Notes: generated by a model not told the origin, from the letters alone. A DNA stretch of 64,000 bases from Syngnathus acus (GCF_901709675.1 NC_051100.1:5830001-5894000); one strand, 5' to 3'. Shown: positions 34,062 to 46,935, counted from the stretch's first letter. Program-made: numbers and translations.

Positions 34062-35567
34062 TGTATAATAATTTCAGACTGACTTATTTAGAATTGTGAT
34101 ATTGTTATTAAAAAATAAATAATACTATGTTTCTAATTCCTCTGGTGGAAAATTATATTGGAATAAATAGTCATCATAGAGATCCATCATCATATCTGCC
34201 AAGAATGGTAAATTATCTGTTTATTTGAGCGTATATGTGCAACAATAGGTTCAATATGTGTTGTGAGGCGGATAGTTTATAAATACATATATGTATCATC
34301 ATTATTGAAATAGAACACAATGAAAACATTGTTTTTTAATTAATCCTGTCAGAATACTAAGGACACTTCAGGCTCAGCTCTAAGCAAATTAAAGTAAATT
34401 GGTCTTGAATTCCAGTTTAAATAGCTAAAGGCTTTTTTACAAGTAGCTGCTGCATGCTAATCAATGACTACTGAAAGGTAACTTTGATGTTTTACTTGAT
34501 AAACATTGATTTATTTATTTAAGTGCATTTCTAACTGGAATTTAGCAACCAGAAAAAAACAATAAAGATAATTTGCATACAGTTTGGATGCTATTTCAGA
34601 AACTTTCTCGATGCCACAGGTGATAAACAATTGCACAATATATTGTAAATGCAAGTAAAGCACATCGTGCAATGGAAGACAACGGAAGGAAGGGAAATGA
34701 GTTTAGAACAGTGGAGGCAGGGAGATGGAGGGCTGTGGAGCTGAGGTCAGTAATGACTGTGGACAGGTTCAGAGGAACAGACCGCCAAGACACGATTTCC
34801 CACTAATAAGATTAAGAGGGATGAAATTTTCCCTGGAGGACCGGATGCTTTCACACCAGAGAGCCATGAAAAGAATGACATTTCTCCCTCGCTTGGCAAT
34901 ACAACCTGAGGGTTGGCTTTGTGCGTGTTTTATGTTTTTGTATGTTTGGTGGACTTTGTAGGACATTTGAAAAAAATATGAGGACAAATCATTATCTCAT
35001 TTAGACATGGGTAGAAAGATAGTGTAGAAAGGTAATGCCAAAATGAGATACTATAATGTAGGTTACGTTTCACTTTCTTTTGCATTTTCAAGCTGAGGAT
35101 CTTTTATCATTATTTTTCACATGTTGCATCACAATACATTGTACATGTACTTGGATTGTTCTGCACGTTTCATTTCAAAATTGTTAAAAAAAAAATCTTT
35201 ACCATGTTAAGTTGTTCATGAAGATGTTAAAAAGAAATGTCTTCAGGTGTCTGCAGGCTCTATGTGGCATGCCAGCTCAACAATATAAAGCTAATGCCAC
35301 CAAGTTAAAAAAGCTTTACAAACTTTTGTCCCCTTCAGCTCCAAATTTAGGCAGTACCGTATTGTGGACCTCTGTTGGTCTGGGGGTCTCTGCCTGTGTT
35401 GCTGCCCTGCCTCATCTGCCTATTTATGACCAGAGTCAAGTGGACAGGACTGACGGATGGTTCCCTGAAGCAAGGCTTTAGCAAAAGAGAACCGAGTGGA
35501 GGGTGTTTGTTTTGGGGGGAATGTTTGCACTCATTCTTGGGCAATTAGAGGAAAAGAGTGTGCGAAC

Positions 35568-35620
35568 AGTGTGTGTGTGTTTCTGTGTGTGTCATGTGTG
35601 CGTGTGTGTGTGTCATGTGT
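35568..35620. repeat. Interrupted (TG)n array with repeated TGTCATGTG
   Basis: TG units broken by two copies of TGTGTCATGTGT about 25 bp apart, so the array is itself a short tandem duplication. Confidence 0.8.
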
Positions 35621-36581
35621 CAGGGGCAGACATGGTGTGAGTTGGACTTTCCTAATCCATTATCAGTGGGCCTCGCTCCAGGTGGCGTTATGTCGACATG
35701 CTGAATGGCGAGTGTGTTGTGATGTGACAGGTTGGGTGTAGGAATGATCCACGGAGGCATCTGATGTGCGGTAATTGCTTCCCTCTCAGTTAACGGTTAC
35801 AGATTGTCTTGAGAGGGGAAATTTGGTCCAGTCAAGGCACACTTTCTCACTACCACTGCCAAACTTTACTTCTTTCTTTGGGGGCATATTTTGGCTGTGG
35901 AGGAAATGAGTAGCTTAAAGGGAAGATAAAAATGCCTCTGCTTTGTTGTTGTCATGTAACAAGAAGTAAACACGACATATTTCTTATTATTTTAATTTAT
36001 TGGAATTGCAAATAATCAACAAAGTGATCAATAACTCTCCTTTTACCATTCCTTGACTGAATAATCATCTAAACTGCATGTTTTTTGGGGAGGATTATTC
36101 AATTAAGAAATGTATCATTTACCTTGAAATGAAATGGATTTATTGATATACTGTATAATGTATAGTGACATTTTTGTATTACAGTATGATGTTGGTAATC
36201 AGCATTAAACAGTATTACAGTATAAACAGTATTGTTTGATAAATATATTATTGATAATATATATTTAATTTGTATAATAAAATATTAATATTATATTTTA
36301 TATATATATATGATATGTTCACTTAGTTTGGTCTCAAATTCAAATACTGTCCAGAAAGTTAGTTTTATTTGTGATAGTCAGTCACTAGGAAGGTTGTTGT
36401 TAACATCATTTTTTCCCCTCAATACAATATAATGGATTCTTTCACGATTGACATTCCAAAACAAACAGTACTTGCACACATGCATACATTAAAAAAAATC
36501 CACACGCTACAAATACCACGAGTTGGTCTTCCACATGCCCACGACATGCTTACACTTCCACCCTGGATTGGTGAACCACAA

Positions 36582-36582
36582 A

Positions 36583-36613
<31 letters not shown>

Positions 36614-36614
36614 T
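36582..36614. repeat. (CA)n microsatellite
   Basis: About 13 CA units then GCACACA. Confidence 0.9.
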
Positions 36615-37264
36615 ACTGAAACAGGCACAGCTCCCACTGCTTCTCGGCCTTCAGAAGGTATTTTCACTCTCTCTCTGCCTCATCAGGCCCTGTAGCAAAG
36701 GGCAGGCAGTAGCTAATAATAGGTATTGACTGGTTCAACGTGGGATGAGCAAGGTTCAACCATTGGATCTCCAAATGTGCCCGGGGGTCACTCTTGCAGC
36801 GAACAAGTCTCCCTGGACCAGGCTGAAAGAAAAGGCATTTTAAACTTTCATGACTTCTCTGAAATCACGGCTCTTTCGCCTTTCAGGCCTTAACTCTTTG
36901 TACTCAAAGCGCTCAGCCCGATCGATATCCGCCATGTAGAGCGAGAAGAGGAGAGAAAGTGAGGAGAGGATGGAAAGCAGACATCTTTATTTCAACAACT
37001 GAGAGTGGTGAGCACGGAACACACAGGGCCAGGTTTGTTGGGTCACTGCGGGGGTGAACTCTGTGAGCACATTTGCTGTATCTCCAAAACAGTGAGATGT
37101 GCATTTAAAAGTTGACATACTGTTTACAATCCCCTCTTGCTGTAATGTCCTTTTGGTTATTTTACTGATTGTATCATTTTATAAGGCCCAAGCTAAGATT
37201 AAGCTACCTCAAACGTTTTAACAATTATCTATATTCATAATGAGCTCATTCTCTGGATCTTGTC

Positions 37265-37560
37265 TGACTTCCACACCAACTCTACAAAGTGAGTGCAGGA
37301 ATTCACACCCCCAAATGTCAGTTTGTGAAGTTTTCTAACGGGAAGTACTCGTGTTCCTTCTGTTCGGTCCAACTCAGCACTTTGGACACGCTCTGCAGCA
37401 ATTTAAGTAGTGTGACCCCTTCCAGCTAGAACTGAAACGTAGAAAGACCAAGGAGATGATGGTGACCTCACACAGAAGACAGAGAGGGCTTGCTGGAGCT
37501 GTCGCAACCAATATGTACAAATAGGGGGGCCACCTCCAACACAAAGGTCACCCTAAGGAT
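37265..37560 (+). pseudogene. L2-like LINE reverse transcriptase palm relic
   Basis: Seen: ACTCTACAAAG, GAGTGCAGGAATTCACACCC and CAGTTTGTGAAGTTTTCT are followed by AACGGGAAG. The frame QFVKFS then N-G-K sits where LINE reverse transcriptases have F-x-D-D-T (palm motif C). After a frame shift, AAGACCAAGGAGATGATGG gives K-T-K-E-M-M-V, the conserved block downstream of motif C. The catalytic aspartates are lost and the frame is broken at least twice. A very old fragment of a CR1/L2-type element different from the two younger ones in the window. Confidence 0.55.
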
Positions 37561-38400
37561 GTGCATTTACTATGTCTCCTTCTCTTACTGAAAATGTTTG
37601 GAAAAAGGAAATGGATTTGAAATGGATGCTTATTTCAATTTTTAGGTCTACATAAAAAAAATAAAAAAAACGGAGCCATTCCAACCTTGATAAGCATGCA
37701 GATCAAGTCGAAAGAGTGGACAAAAAAACAAAAGTGCTTGTGACAACCCTGAGGCTGGAATGGACACAAACAGCCATTCAATAAATAGAACTGTTTTGCC
37801 TTGTGACAGGTCGGTCAGTCAGTTTATTGTTAGCTGACTAATGCACCATTCAAAAAAGTTTAACTGTTCAAATTCCACTAAATGGGACATCTGATATGTC
37901 TCCAGCTATAATAAAAAAGAGAAGTTCATAAAGAGAGAAAAACATATTTATCCACAGTTGTGCTTCGCACCAACATGGTCATGAATATTTGGACATTGCT
38001 TCATTAAATTGTCAAAAAATTAAATAAACCTAAGTGAAAAAACACACTACGTTGCAATTTCCAATTCAACTGTTCTACTGATAAATTCAGCAACATTATT
38101 TTTATTTGATATATATATTTTATTTTATGATATTTATTTACTTTTATGTAGTACATAGAGGCTGTCTTGCCATGAATAAATTAAATACAAAACAAAACAC
38201 ATTTTGCTTTATTCATGTGCAAAAAAACTTTTGAATATTTGTTTTAAACATTTGAGATGAACTGGAGAAGAGACATCATGATCATAAATATCTTTTCTGA
38301 CCTCACAAATGATCCCAATTAATAGACACAAATTCAAACCAACGTGACCAGTACTCTGGACAGCTCATCTCCTGCTCCTTCCATCCCATCAGCAACATTT

Positions 38401-38490
38401 CCTGTGATTGGCCGCACCTCCGGCTCATTTCCACACCTGCTCCCAACTTGTATATAAACCTGGTACACCCAGCACTCTGTTTCACTTCCT
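38401..38490 (+). promoter_or_regulatory. CCAAT/TATA promoter-like block, possibly from an LTR
   Basis: Inverted CCAAT (ATTGG, 38407-38411) lies 40 bp before a consensus TATATAAA (38451-38458), with CACCTCC and CACACCTGCTCCC between them. A start site would be expected near 38480-38490, followed by a pyrimidine-rich leader. This compact arrangement after a C-rich segment is common in fish LTR retrotransposons and some DNA elements. No gag/pol frame, primer-binding site or second LTR is seen nearby, so a solo relic or a chance match remain possible. Confidence 0.35.
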
Positions 38491-38748
38491 TCTGTTGCTC
38501 TACCTGTTCTTTTTGACTGGGAAAAAAAAAATGAATATCCAGTCTAGCTGTTAAACGTTTCGAAGGCTTTCCATACTGGTTGAGCCAACTCTGTTTGCAA
38601 CGCTTCACGTCTGTCACATCACTATTGTCACTTTTTTTGTGTAAAAAGGATTGTTTTGAAATGTTGCCACCTGAAACATTTTTAAAACACTATAGGCTGT
38701 TTTGGAGTGACTATACCCTTTTTATTTATTGCATTAACATATTTGGCT

Positions 38749-38812
38749 GTGATTGGCTGGCAATCAGTCAATGATGTCGTCTGCTCAACTATAGTCTGAG
38801 CTGACATGTTTT
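38749..38812 (+). repeat. Dispersed teleost repeat copy 5 (middle part)
   Basis: GTGATTGGCTGGCAATCAGTC, read as GTGATTGGCTGG and CAATCAGTC, and then GTCGTCTGCTCAAC and CTGAGCTGAC follow the order of the repeat's middle section (GTGATTGGCTGGCGACCAGTC type). Only about 60 bp is recognisable. Confidence 0.5.
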
Positions 38813-40825
38813 CGGACCCATTCAAATGTAAGCACATCAGTGAAAAAGCTTTCACTTTAATTAGTAAAAGACTATTTCCACTTGTAAACTATTTGATAAA
38901 TTGCATGTTTTTTTGAAAAGACACTGCTTGTATATATCAAGCTTGATTAATATTTACACAATCAAACCTGTCATTAACAGTAAAAATAGACAAATGTGAT
39001 TGCTCTAACCAAAGTTATTTTTTCCCCTGAACATCTATCAACAGATTTGTTGCTTTAAATGTCAATTTGAGATATTCTCTCGGTTTAATGTGCGTCTTTT
39101 AATTCTTTCCTCTGTGACCCTGATCACAAAACCCCAACCAGACAGACTCGCTTTAGCTTGGTCAAACACACATACTCACAGTGTGGGCGCTGACAGTCCC
39201 TTGAACTGTTGACAATAAGTTGATGGGCTAAAGCCTCCAGTAAACATCTCTGGTGCCACATCTACCCAGATGGAGATACTTAGAGGACACACACACACAC
39301 ACACTCTCTCGTGCACACACACACTTTCCAGGGCTGTGTTTCATTAGTCCGTGTGTTTATGTCTGCATTCATGTGGCCTGGCTGAGAAAACTCCCTGTTT
39401 CAAGGTCCTCTCTGGTTCTCTTGGGCTTTTACTTTGAGCAGAAAGCGGAGAGTGACCACATTTACTGGTTGGCGATTCATGTATGGACAGCTTGTGTGTA
39501 TATTGGAGTGCAAGTGTACCCAGTCACCTTTGATGTTAAAACACGCAGTACATGCTGTTCTCATTTCTGATCCCACTCTTCTAACATTGCCGGCCAGCCA
39601 CCCTAGGGCAGATGGCACCAGAATCTCCGTGCACGCACTTACACTCATGTGTGTTTGCGTCCACGTTTCAGCTTTGCGAGAAAACTGATGACCCCTGGGT
39701 CACTGGCCCTAGACAGGCTTAATTTTTCAACTATTAATCTCTTTCAGACAGAATGGATGAAATGAGTTTAAACACTCTGTCACATACACACTCTCGCTCG
39801 CACAGACTTGAAACCACTGCGTGCGTGTGTGTGGGAGTGTGTTAATCTGAGAGGTGAGTATGAGGAGATTAGATGGACCCGGGGGATTAAAATCTGGCCT
39901 TTACCTTAGGATCCCTTCCATCGGTGGCAGCCTGATGGACACGCTGTCCATCCATCCATTGGCCACACACAATACATGCACAAAAAAGGTCTAAAGCAGA
40001 AGACACATTTGGAGAAATGATCTAACATAAAATGAATAAAATGAGACAAGCTGAAGTTAGGGAGTGACAGCAAAAATATGAGATCTCGCGCACCCATGAC
40101 ACAAATATTGGCATGCAATCCTGGGCAAGCAGTGTGGGTTTTCCTTCAAATTTCAAAACATTCTTAATGGGTCGGAAAACAAGTTCTGACCCGCTCTTTA
40201 TCGATGATGATGAGTCACAAACAAGTCAGCATCCAAATGCACCACCCACTCTAGTTTTGCTCACTCTAGCGGAAGAAATGCCATCCATTTTTGACAGCAT
40301 CATTCATAATGTAATACACATCATTTTAAAACTAATTTAAAAGAAAAGTAAATATAATTCTGTTAACAAATTCTCATTTAGTGTCCAAGCATGTGAAGAG
40401 TAAAGCTTCTTAAAAAATGAAATACTCTTTAATGGCAATAATACAAGCTGCACCCAAAGAAAATTGTGGATATTGTCAAGATGGTCAGGTTTTCTTTTTT
40501 TGCTGTCAATTCCACAAACAGTGACTAAGCACAAATATTTGGCTCCCTCAGCAAGACACTGTGACGCACAATGTGTCCGCTAAACATAACAAAACAAATC
40601 TCTGTATTTTACGAGTATTATTGTGTTGTCATTCTATTGTTTTATTTATTTAATAAATGTGATGGTATGTGTGTGTGAATCTGTGTGTCCAGTCAGTGAC
40701 ATGCGGGGCTACAAGCAGAGACAGGGAGCATGTTGGAACTGACAAGGCCTGTAGGGTCAACATCAAGCCAAATCAACTGTACTTGGGATCAACCACTGCT
40801 CCGGGTCTGTCAAATTAGGGCACCA

Positions 40826-40991
40826 CGCCAACACACAAACACACACGGACATGCACATAAACAGCTGTCAGGCACACACACACTCGTGACTGCCCACTGC
40901 CCCGGAAACATCAGAGCACATCTCTGCCCTGAGGTGAGAATTGCAGTGTGTGTGTCTGTGTGTGTGTACGTGCGTGTGTGTGGGCAGTCAC
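40826..40991. repeat. CA/TG-flanked inverted repeat, 11-bp perfect arms
   Basis: GTGACTGCCCA (40886-40896) is exactly the reverse complement of TGGGCAGTCAC (40981-40991). CA-rich sequence lies outside and before the first arm and TG-rich sequence lies inside and before the second, so the pairing can be extended imperfectly outward. Spacer 84 bp. Confidence 0.7.
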
Positions 40992-41210
40992 AGGGTCTGT
41001 GTGGTAACTGCCGGAACATACTGGCTAAGCGGCAAGGGATTTGTGTTGGTTTGTGCATGTGTACATAAGACGGGACATTTTTATAAAATGATGTGTTAAG
41101 TGCAATTTGAAGTTGAGTGAGTCATCCCTTACTGTGTGTGTGTGCACAGTGGATGCATCAGCAATAATATTAAGAACAGCGCCTCAGCTCTTCATTAGTG
41201 TGTCTGTGAA

Positions 41211-41352
41211 TGTGTGTATGTGTGTGCGTGTGTGTGTGTGTGTGTGAACCTGGTATTTATCCACACTGTATATTAGTAAGGTCTGTGCATGAAGCTATAT
41301 CGAGCATTGTGTGTCGTGGGTGCACGCGTGTGTACGTGCGTGCGTGCGTGTC
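41211..41352. repeat. (TG)n array and nearby GTGC-rich tract
   Basis: TG units at 41211-41246, then a GTGC/GTGT tract at about 41324-41352 (CGTGCGTGCGTGCGTG). Frames over it (poly Cys-Val) are artefacts. Confidence 0.85.
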
Positions 41353-41809
41353 AGTTATGCCCCAAGGGTGTCATCAGCGGGGCAGTAAATGGGCATCTGT
41401 GCGTGGTCCAGTGGAAGCCAGCCGGTTAACTGGGCTAACTGGGCCACCTCTGCCAGCTTTTGCCAGCTGTGTCACCGAATGCACCCTCTCCACTTTGTCA
41501 ACATCATCATCTTTGGCTTCACACAGACTGCCCACCATGGCCACCCCCACGACTCCATCTAGGGCAAGGGTGGACTTACTTAAATGCTGGAGGAAAAAAA
41601 ATAATAATAATTGTTGTCCTCATCAACACAGAACTATCAGTCCATAGCATCAATTTTTCAGTTGCTTCTCGCAATTATCTGTCTGACATACATAAGTCCA
41701 GTGGTATTCTTCCAATAGCGTTCAAAATAGAAATAACCAATTAAGAAACATAAACACAATGAAAACTATTTGAATGACCTCACTCGGTTGTATCCGGTTT
41801 GTTTATTTA

Positions 41810-42060
41810 TATACGGAGGGTCCTGTGTGTCACGGCGACTTGAGCGGTCAGGCAGCAAGGGCCTCATGACAGATCAAGGCATTCAGGCCAGTGACATTCC
41901 TCCCAAGCCCCAAATGCATCATGGGCCAGTGGTGTGAAAAATGCTGGTCGGCCTGATCCACTCAGCTGCAGATGAATGGAGCACTCGGTGCACTCACCCG
42001 TAGATGAATGGCGCGATCTGTCTTGTCAGCGGAGGTCGACCGAGAGGTTACAGTATCTGG
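41810..42060. promoter_or_regulatory. Candidate conserved non-coding block
   Basis: Balanced 250-bp segment with several CpGs. GATGAATGGAGCACTCGGTG and GATGAATGGCGCGATC are a diverged direct repeat (AGATGAATGG at 41970-41979 and again at 42002-42011). CCCAAATGCATCATGGG is also present. No coding frame. Confidence 0.3.
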
Positions 42061-42994
42061 CGTGTCTATACAGTACCTGTGTTTGCTGACTCTGGAAACA
42101 AGCTAGAGTGGAACGGACACATAAAAACTGTGTTCACAATAGATAACAGACAAACACAGTCGAGAGACACCAAGTTATCTTGAATATGTCTTGAAGCAAT
42201 CTCAAATCGGTCAGTCTGTATCCAAAAGAAGAAAGAAACACCAAAAAAAAAAAAAAGGCAGTTTGAAGACTCCACAAAAACGTTGTTTCCGTTATGTTTT
42301 ACATGTGTTTGGTACATTTTTCAATTTACAACAAGGAACACATCCCGGATGAGATATGATAAGCTAAATTGAATCATTCCGCTAACTAACGGGAGAACTA
42401 ACGGCTGTTAAAAAACTGCAGTTATTTGTTTATATTTAAACTTCAGCTCGTGCTGCCAACTCAAATAATGTTATACTCGATGTGATTGCAAGATTAAAAT
42501 TTCAGCATCCCGGCACCTTCATACTGGTCATGGGAGACCACAATCATGATTCTCTATCATCTACAAACAACTTTAGACAACATACATGCAAATATGTTTG
42601 ATGCATGCTATTGTACATCTGATCAAATTAACTTGTGAAAGTAAACCTTAATTTTCTCCACTCAGAAATAGTTGTGCTACCTTGTAAAGTTGAGTAAATC
42701 TTCCGGTATTCATTTCTTCGACCAACAAGCACAGACACGAACACGCTGTTCATAACACATGTACAGACACACACAAAATGGCCAAGCCGTCACCGCCTTA
42801 GACATCAGCCCGGAGCTCAGGCGCCCCGAGCAGTGGCTCTGACATGTCTATATGTTTTTTCCACCTGACCTTTTACCGTCCTTTCTGCCACAGCCCGTAA
42901 AGAATAAGCTGATGTATGGTGGCAATTTTTAGTGGTGCCACTAGTATCTGAGTTATTGTGTACACTTTGGGGTTCCTGCCATCATGCCACCTTA

Positions 42995-42996
<2 letters not shown>

Positions 42997-43075
<79 letters not shown>

Positions 43076-43148
43076 CTCTGTCTCTCTCTCTGTCAGTGTG
43101 GAATGAAGAGTTTGGTGATGATGATAATAATAATAATAATAATAATAA
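42997..43148. repeat. (TC)38 microsatellite, interrupted TC tail, then (AAT)n
   Basis: Pure TC from 42997 to 43072 (38 units), imperfect TC to 43092, and after 22 bp GATGATGATAATAATAATAATAATAATAAT to 43148. The Ser/Leu-rich frames across it (42932-43252, 42958-43245) are artefacts of the array. Confidence 0.95.
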
Positions 43149-43440
43149 ACATGACCTTTGGCAGTGTTTTATACGTTTTTTTTATATACTGTATATATAT
43201 AGTTTCAATATGCTTTCTGTATATATTTTTCTGGAGCCCACATGAACATTAAGAATCATTAAACATATACAGCACATATAAAGTGATGGTTGTGAAAAGT
43301 TTAATTTTTTATTTATCTGATTGATGAAAACTGGCATCTCCCTGCACTTTGATGGCCATTCTGTCATACACTCATGGGGCATTTAGTTGAAGAAATGTCT
43401 AATTTTTACGCCTGCCACATTGTGTGTACACAGAGTTATT

Positions 43441-43595
43441 GTGAGTGTGAATGGTTATGTGTCTACGTGCCCTATCTGTGGCCAGTCCAGGAGGTAGCGT
43501 TTTTTGCCCAGGGTTATCGACCATAGACTCCAGCTTATCTGTAGCCATAATGAGGACAAACAATTTAAAAAACAAATGGGTTGATGCCATTAGTT
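43441..43595 (+). repeat. Dispersed teleost repeat copy 6 (3' half)
   Basis: GTGAGTGTGAATGGTTATGTG, CTACGTGCCCTATCTGTGGC, CCAGTCCAGGAGG, TTTTTTGCCCAGGG, ACTCCAGCTTATC and CATAATGAGGACAAACAATT follow the repeat's 3' half in order. About a quarter of positions look changed. Confidence 0.65.
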
Positions 43596-43799
43596 GTGTG
43601 ATAATAATAATAATAATTTCATGCACTTAATTTGTAGAACTCCAGAGTTAATTGAGAATTGCATTTACTTGAAATAAGTTTGGCTCTGAGCACAACAAAC
43701 CTTTTGATAGTGTTTAAATCCCTTTTTATCTCAGCTTAATTTTTGGAATGCTGGTGAAGAGGTTGCTACGTGTGACTAGGAAGAGTTCATGTTCCAGTA

Positions 43800-44060
43800 A
43801 TGGACTGCAGTAGCAGCTTGTTAGCATTTAACTCATGTTTGAACAGGCTGCAGTGTGCCCCTTTAGGCCGTTATCGCAGCGGCAGATTGAGCTCATTAGA
43901 TTGTTACCATAAACTTATGCTATGGGAGCTATATGGCATTAGGCCATGTTACATTACTGCGACACAATGACACTTGTTAGCTTATTAGCATAACTCTCGA
44001 TTGAATGGACGAGGAGGGAGCAATGCATTACTCCATGTAAGAGTATGGGAAAAGGCTTTG
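43800..44060. promoter_or_regulatory. Candidate conserved non-coding element
   Basis: Non-repetitive block rich in TTAGCAT/ATTAG words (TTAGCATTTAAC, GAGCTCATTAGATTG, GGCATTAGGCC, TTAGCTTATTAGCATAAC) and GGCCGTTATCGC. It resembles fish developmental enhancers; no reading frame. Confidence 0.38.
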
Positions 44061-44569
44061 TTTGCATGCTAAACAGAGCAAGTATGCAATTTGGAGCATC
44101 TACCATCTTAAAACAAGTGCAAAGTGAATTCACAAATATTACAGGTTTTGTGCAGTATTATCGATTGAGGAATTGTGTTTGAGGAAAATATCGAATAATA
44201 AACTCATGCATTTTCGATGTAAAATGCATCTTGATTACAAACGGCGTCAATACAACATGACCATCCCCTCTTGCATCTCACAAGACCCACAATCATTTTT
44301 CCTTTTTTTTTCTTCCTGCAGACATATATGTGAACTTTAACAATAACACAATATGAATATAAATATAAAATGTGATTAGTTTATTTGCGCCAGTTAATTT
44401 ACAGTCGACAAGCCTTTCGTTGTTTTTGACCAAAGTCATGAATTGTGTCATTCATTTTCTGTTATGTCAACTACTTAATAAACAATTGTGCGTGATCCGC
44501 AACGAAATCAATCTCGCCTGGAGCCTTGGAACCCCACCTTGTCATCCTGTGCAACCTTTCACAAATTCC

Positions 44570-44760
44570 CCATGCTTTTCAATTATGGATGACTGGGGTG
44601 TTATTGGCATTACTTTTCTACAGCTGGAATATTAATCTCGCTGTGGAAAGAAAGCATAATGCAGATGCCTTAATAAAAACTTCACCATGAAGGAGAATAA
44701 TTACCGTGTCCTTAATGATGTACTTCCCGGTCTTTTAAATAATTGAGCTGCCCAACTTTG
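44570..44760. promoter_or_regulatory. Candidate conserved element with TAATTA and TAATTG
   Basis: TAATTA at 44698-44703 and TAATTG at 44740-44745, with GGAATATTAATCTCG, CCTTAATAAAAAC and CCTTAATGATG between. Five homeodomain-like cores in 190 bp and no simple repeat. Confidence 0.4.
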
Positions 44761-46049
44761 ATGTGTTTGTATCGGGATCATTTCATCATACAGATTTCAT
44801 CTAATGTATGTGACGTGTGGTTTTCACGTGTATGCATTTAATACATGAATGGTTTCTGTATAAACTTTATCCTCTAGTTAGAAATACCTGAAATTAAGAA
44901 TGACCTGAAGTTTCATTGGGTTCAAAATAATTTGGCAAATTCAAGGTTAGTGTGCATGGGTGGAGTTTTTTTTTGTTTTGTTTCTTTTAACACTTTCTGA
45001 TATAAATTTAGCAGGTGCACCGGAAGGCCCATAAAGGTGCAACATGGCCTCAACCACGGAGGTGGGATTGATGATCTTATTTTAAGATACGTGACCATGC
45101 TTATATTGCTGAGTATTTCACAAACCAGGAAAGATTATTGTGGTCGATGAATCAAAAGCTGGTATTTTACCCGACGGTGACAACTTTTTGCAATCTGTGC
45201 ATGGTTACTGATATATTGTATTATTTTCTTTACTTTTGGTCATTGAACAAACTCATTTTTTCAACATATTTCATGTTATTTTCCAACCATCTTCAGCTGC
45301 ATTAGAACTCGAAAGTGCATTTAAACATTTGCTGTCAGTCCTCTTGGGGGGGGGGGTGTCAAAATTCTTGGAAACCCTGCCAAACTACATGAAGTCTTGG
45401 ATTTATGGTTACTGCATAACTATTTTTGTATCTAAGTTTTGGGCAGCTAGGTCACAGCTGTTGGAGATGTGCCAAGGTCATGTGGATATTAACTAGCCTT
45501 TAGGTTACTGTGCCTCTGTGCACTAAACAGGTCACCGCTTGCTCAAAGCCTTCACCTGGCTCCACATGCGCACATGCACACACACACACGCTCACACACA
45601 CACAGACAATGGAACACACATTGAAACACTTTTTTTCCCCCCTCCAGTTTTACTTGTATAATAGGCTATTATTTTGATTTTCAATTTTTTATGCCACAAA
45701 TCCCCACAAGAAATTTATTATAATAACTGGCAAATATATCACCACATTTTTATTTTTATAGTGACCTCATAAGTAATGAAGTAATGAATCATGACAAGCT
45801 TAATTACAAGTGTATTTCCACACAACGGGAGTTATTTTCTCCAGACTCAAATCATCGGAATCATCAATATCCTCGTCAAGGCCCACCTCCACATGCCCAC
45901 CACGCTGGCTGCACGTGAGGGGCTCTGAACAACACACATAGAAAAAAGTCGGCATCCGGGCCGACGTTTACGCCGAGAGAGGCTCTTCAAGATGTGACTC
46001 TACGAGATGGGAAATGGTTAAAACGGGTGGGGTAGTGATGGGGGATTGT

Positions 46050-46430
46050 TGAAGAATAATTGCCTCGAGACGGTGCAGAAATAAGCCCTAATGGTCAGTA
46101 ATCCAAGCCTGGAGAGGCCCTCTCCACAGTGTTCCACTGAATGCCGGTAATGGGCTTGCAGCTCTGTCACTTACATATGCATAGATCTTTCTCCATTAAA
46201 GCTGGTTTGAATGACAAATATGGGTGGGTGTAAAAAAATAAAAAACAGAAAAAGTAGAGGGGGAAACGAGGGAGGAGAGAGAGAGCGCGAACAAGATGGG
46301 AGAAGATTTTATCTTGGCTGGCAGTAATTTGGCAGCCGATCAGGCCCCCATCCTTAAATCTCATTAGCCAATTGTTCGCATGATGCTGCCTGGGTGAAGT
46401 AGAGGGCCAGGAGATGCAGCTTAAAGATGG
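46050..46430. promoter_or_regulatory. Candidate conserved non-coding element
   Basis: Two balanced parts (46050-46220 and 46310-46430) flank a purine-rich GAGAGAGAGAGCGCG tract. The right part has TTAGCCAATTGTTCGC (CCAAT and CAATTG). No coding frame. Confidence 0.33.
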
Positions 46431-46849
46431 TTAGAGGATATTTGGACCTGGCATTTCTTTTTTTACATCTTTGTGTCTGAAAGTGTCTGTAAGTGAGGGT
46501 GAGTACTTTCATGCTGACACCAATATGGATTAATTGGGGAATATAAATTGCCCCATGTCTGTTAGCGTTGTGACTGACAGGTGTAGGCAAAAGATTGTTT
46601 TGGATTAAAATAGGATAAAGGTTCCATCATTTTGGAAGTTCAATTTTATAACTACATTTCTGTAGAGGCGGGGACTAAATATAACAAACTACTAATGTTT
46701 TTATAGGAAATGATACACATGCATTGCTGGAAAGCGATGCAAAGTTTCCCTTTGGGTTTTTACAACTTACCGTGAAAGGGAATCATTATAAAAAAAATAA
46801 AATGAAAGTGTTCGTTTTTGTAGTTCTCGTTTTACTCTAAAATTAATTA

Positions 46850-46935
46850 AAACTCGGTTGGATTTGGTCCCAGCTTCGGTGTCGCACTGAAGAGGATAAT
46901 ATGATGCTGTAAGAAAATAATTGGATGGATAGTTT
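46850..46935 (+). repeat. Dispersed teleost repeat copy 7, internally deleted
   Basis: GGTTGGATTTGGTCCCAGCTTCGGTG, read as GATTTGGTCCCAGCTTCGG, is followed directly by GAAGAGGATAA, GCTGTAAGAAAAT and TTGGATGGATAG, so the 5' and 3' ends are joined without the middle. Confidence 0.42.

Noticed and set aside
42932-43252. Ser/Leu-rich frames over 42.9-43.25 kb
   Set aside because: Encoded by the (TC)38 array; pure repeat artefact.
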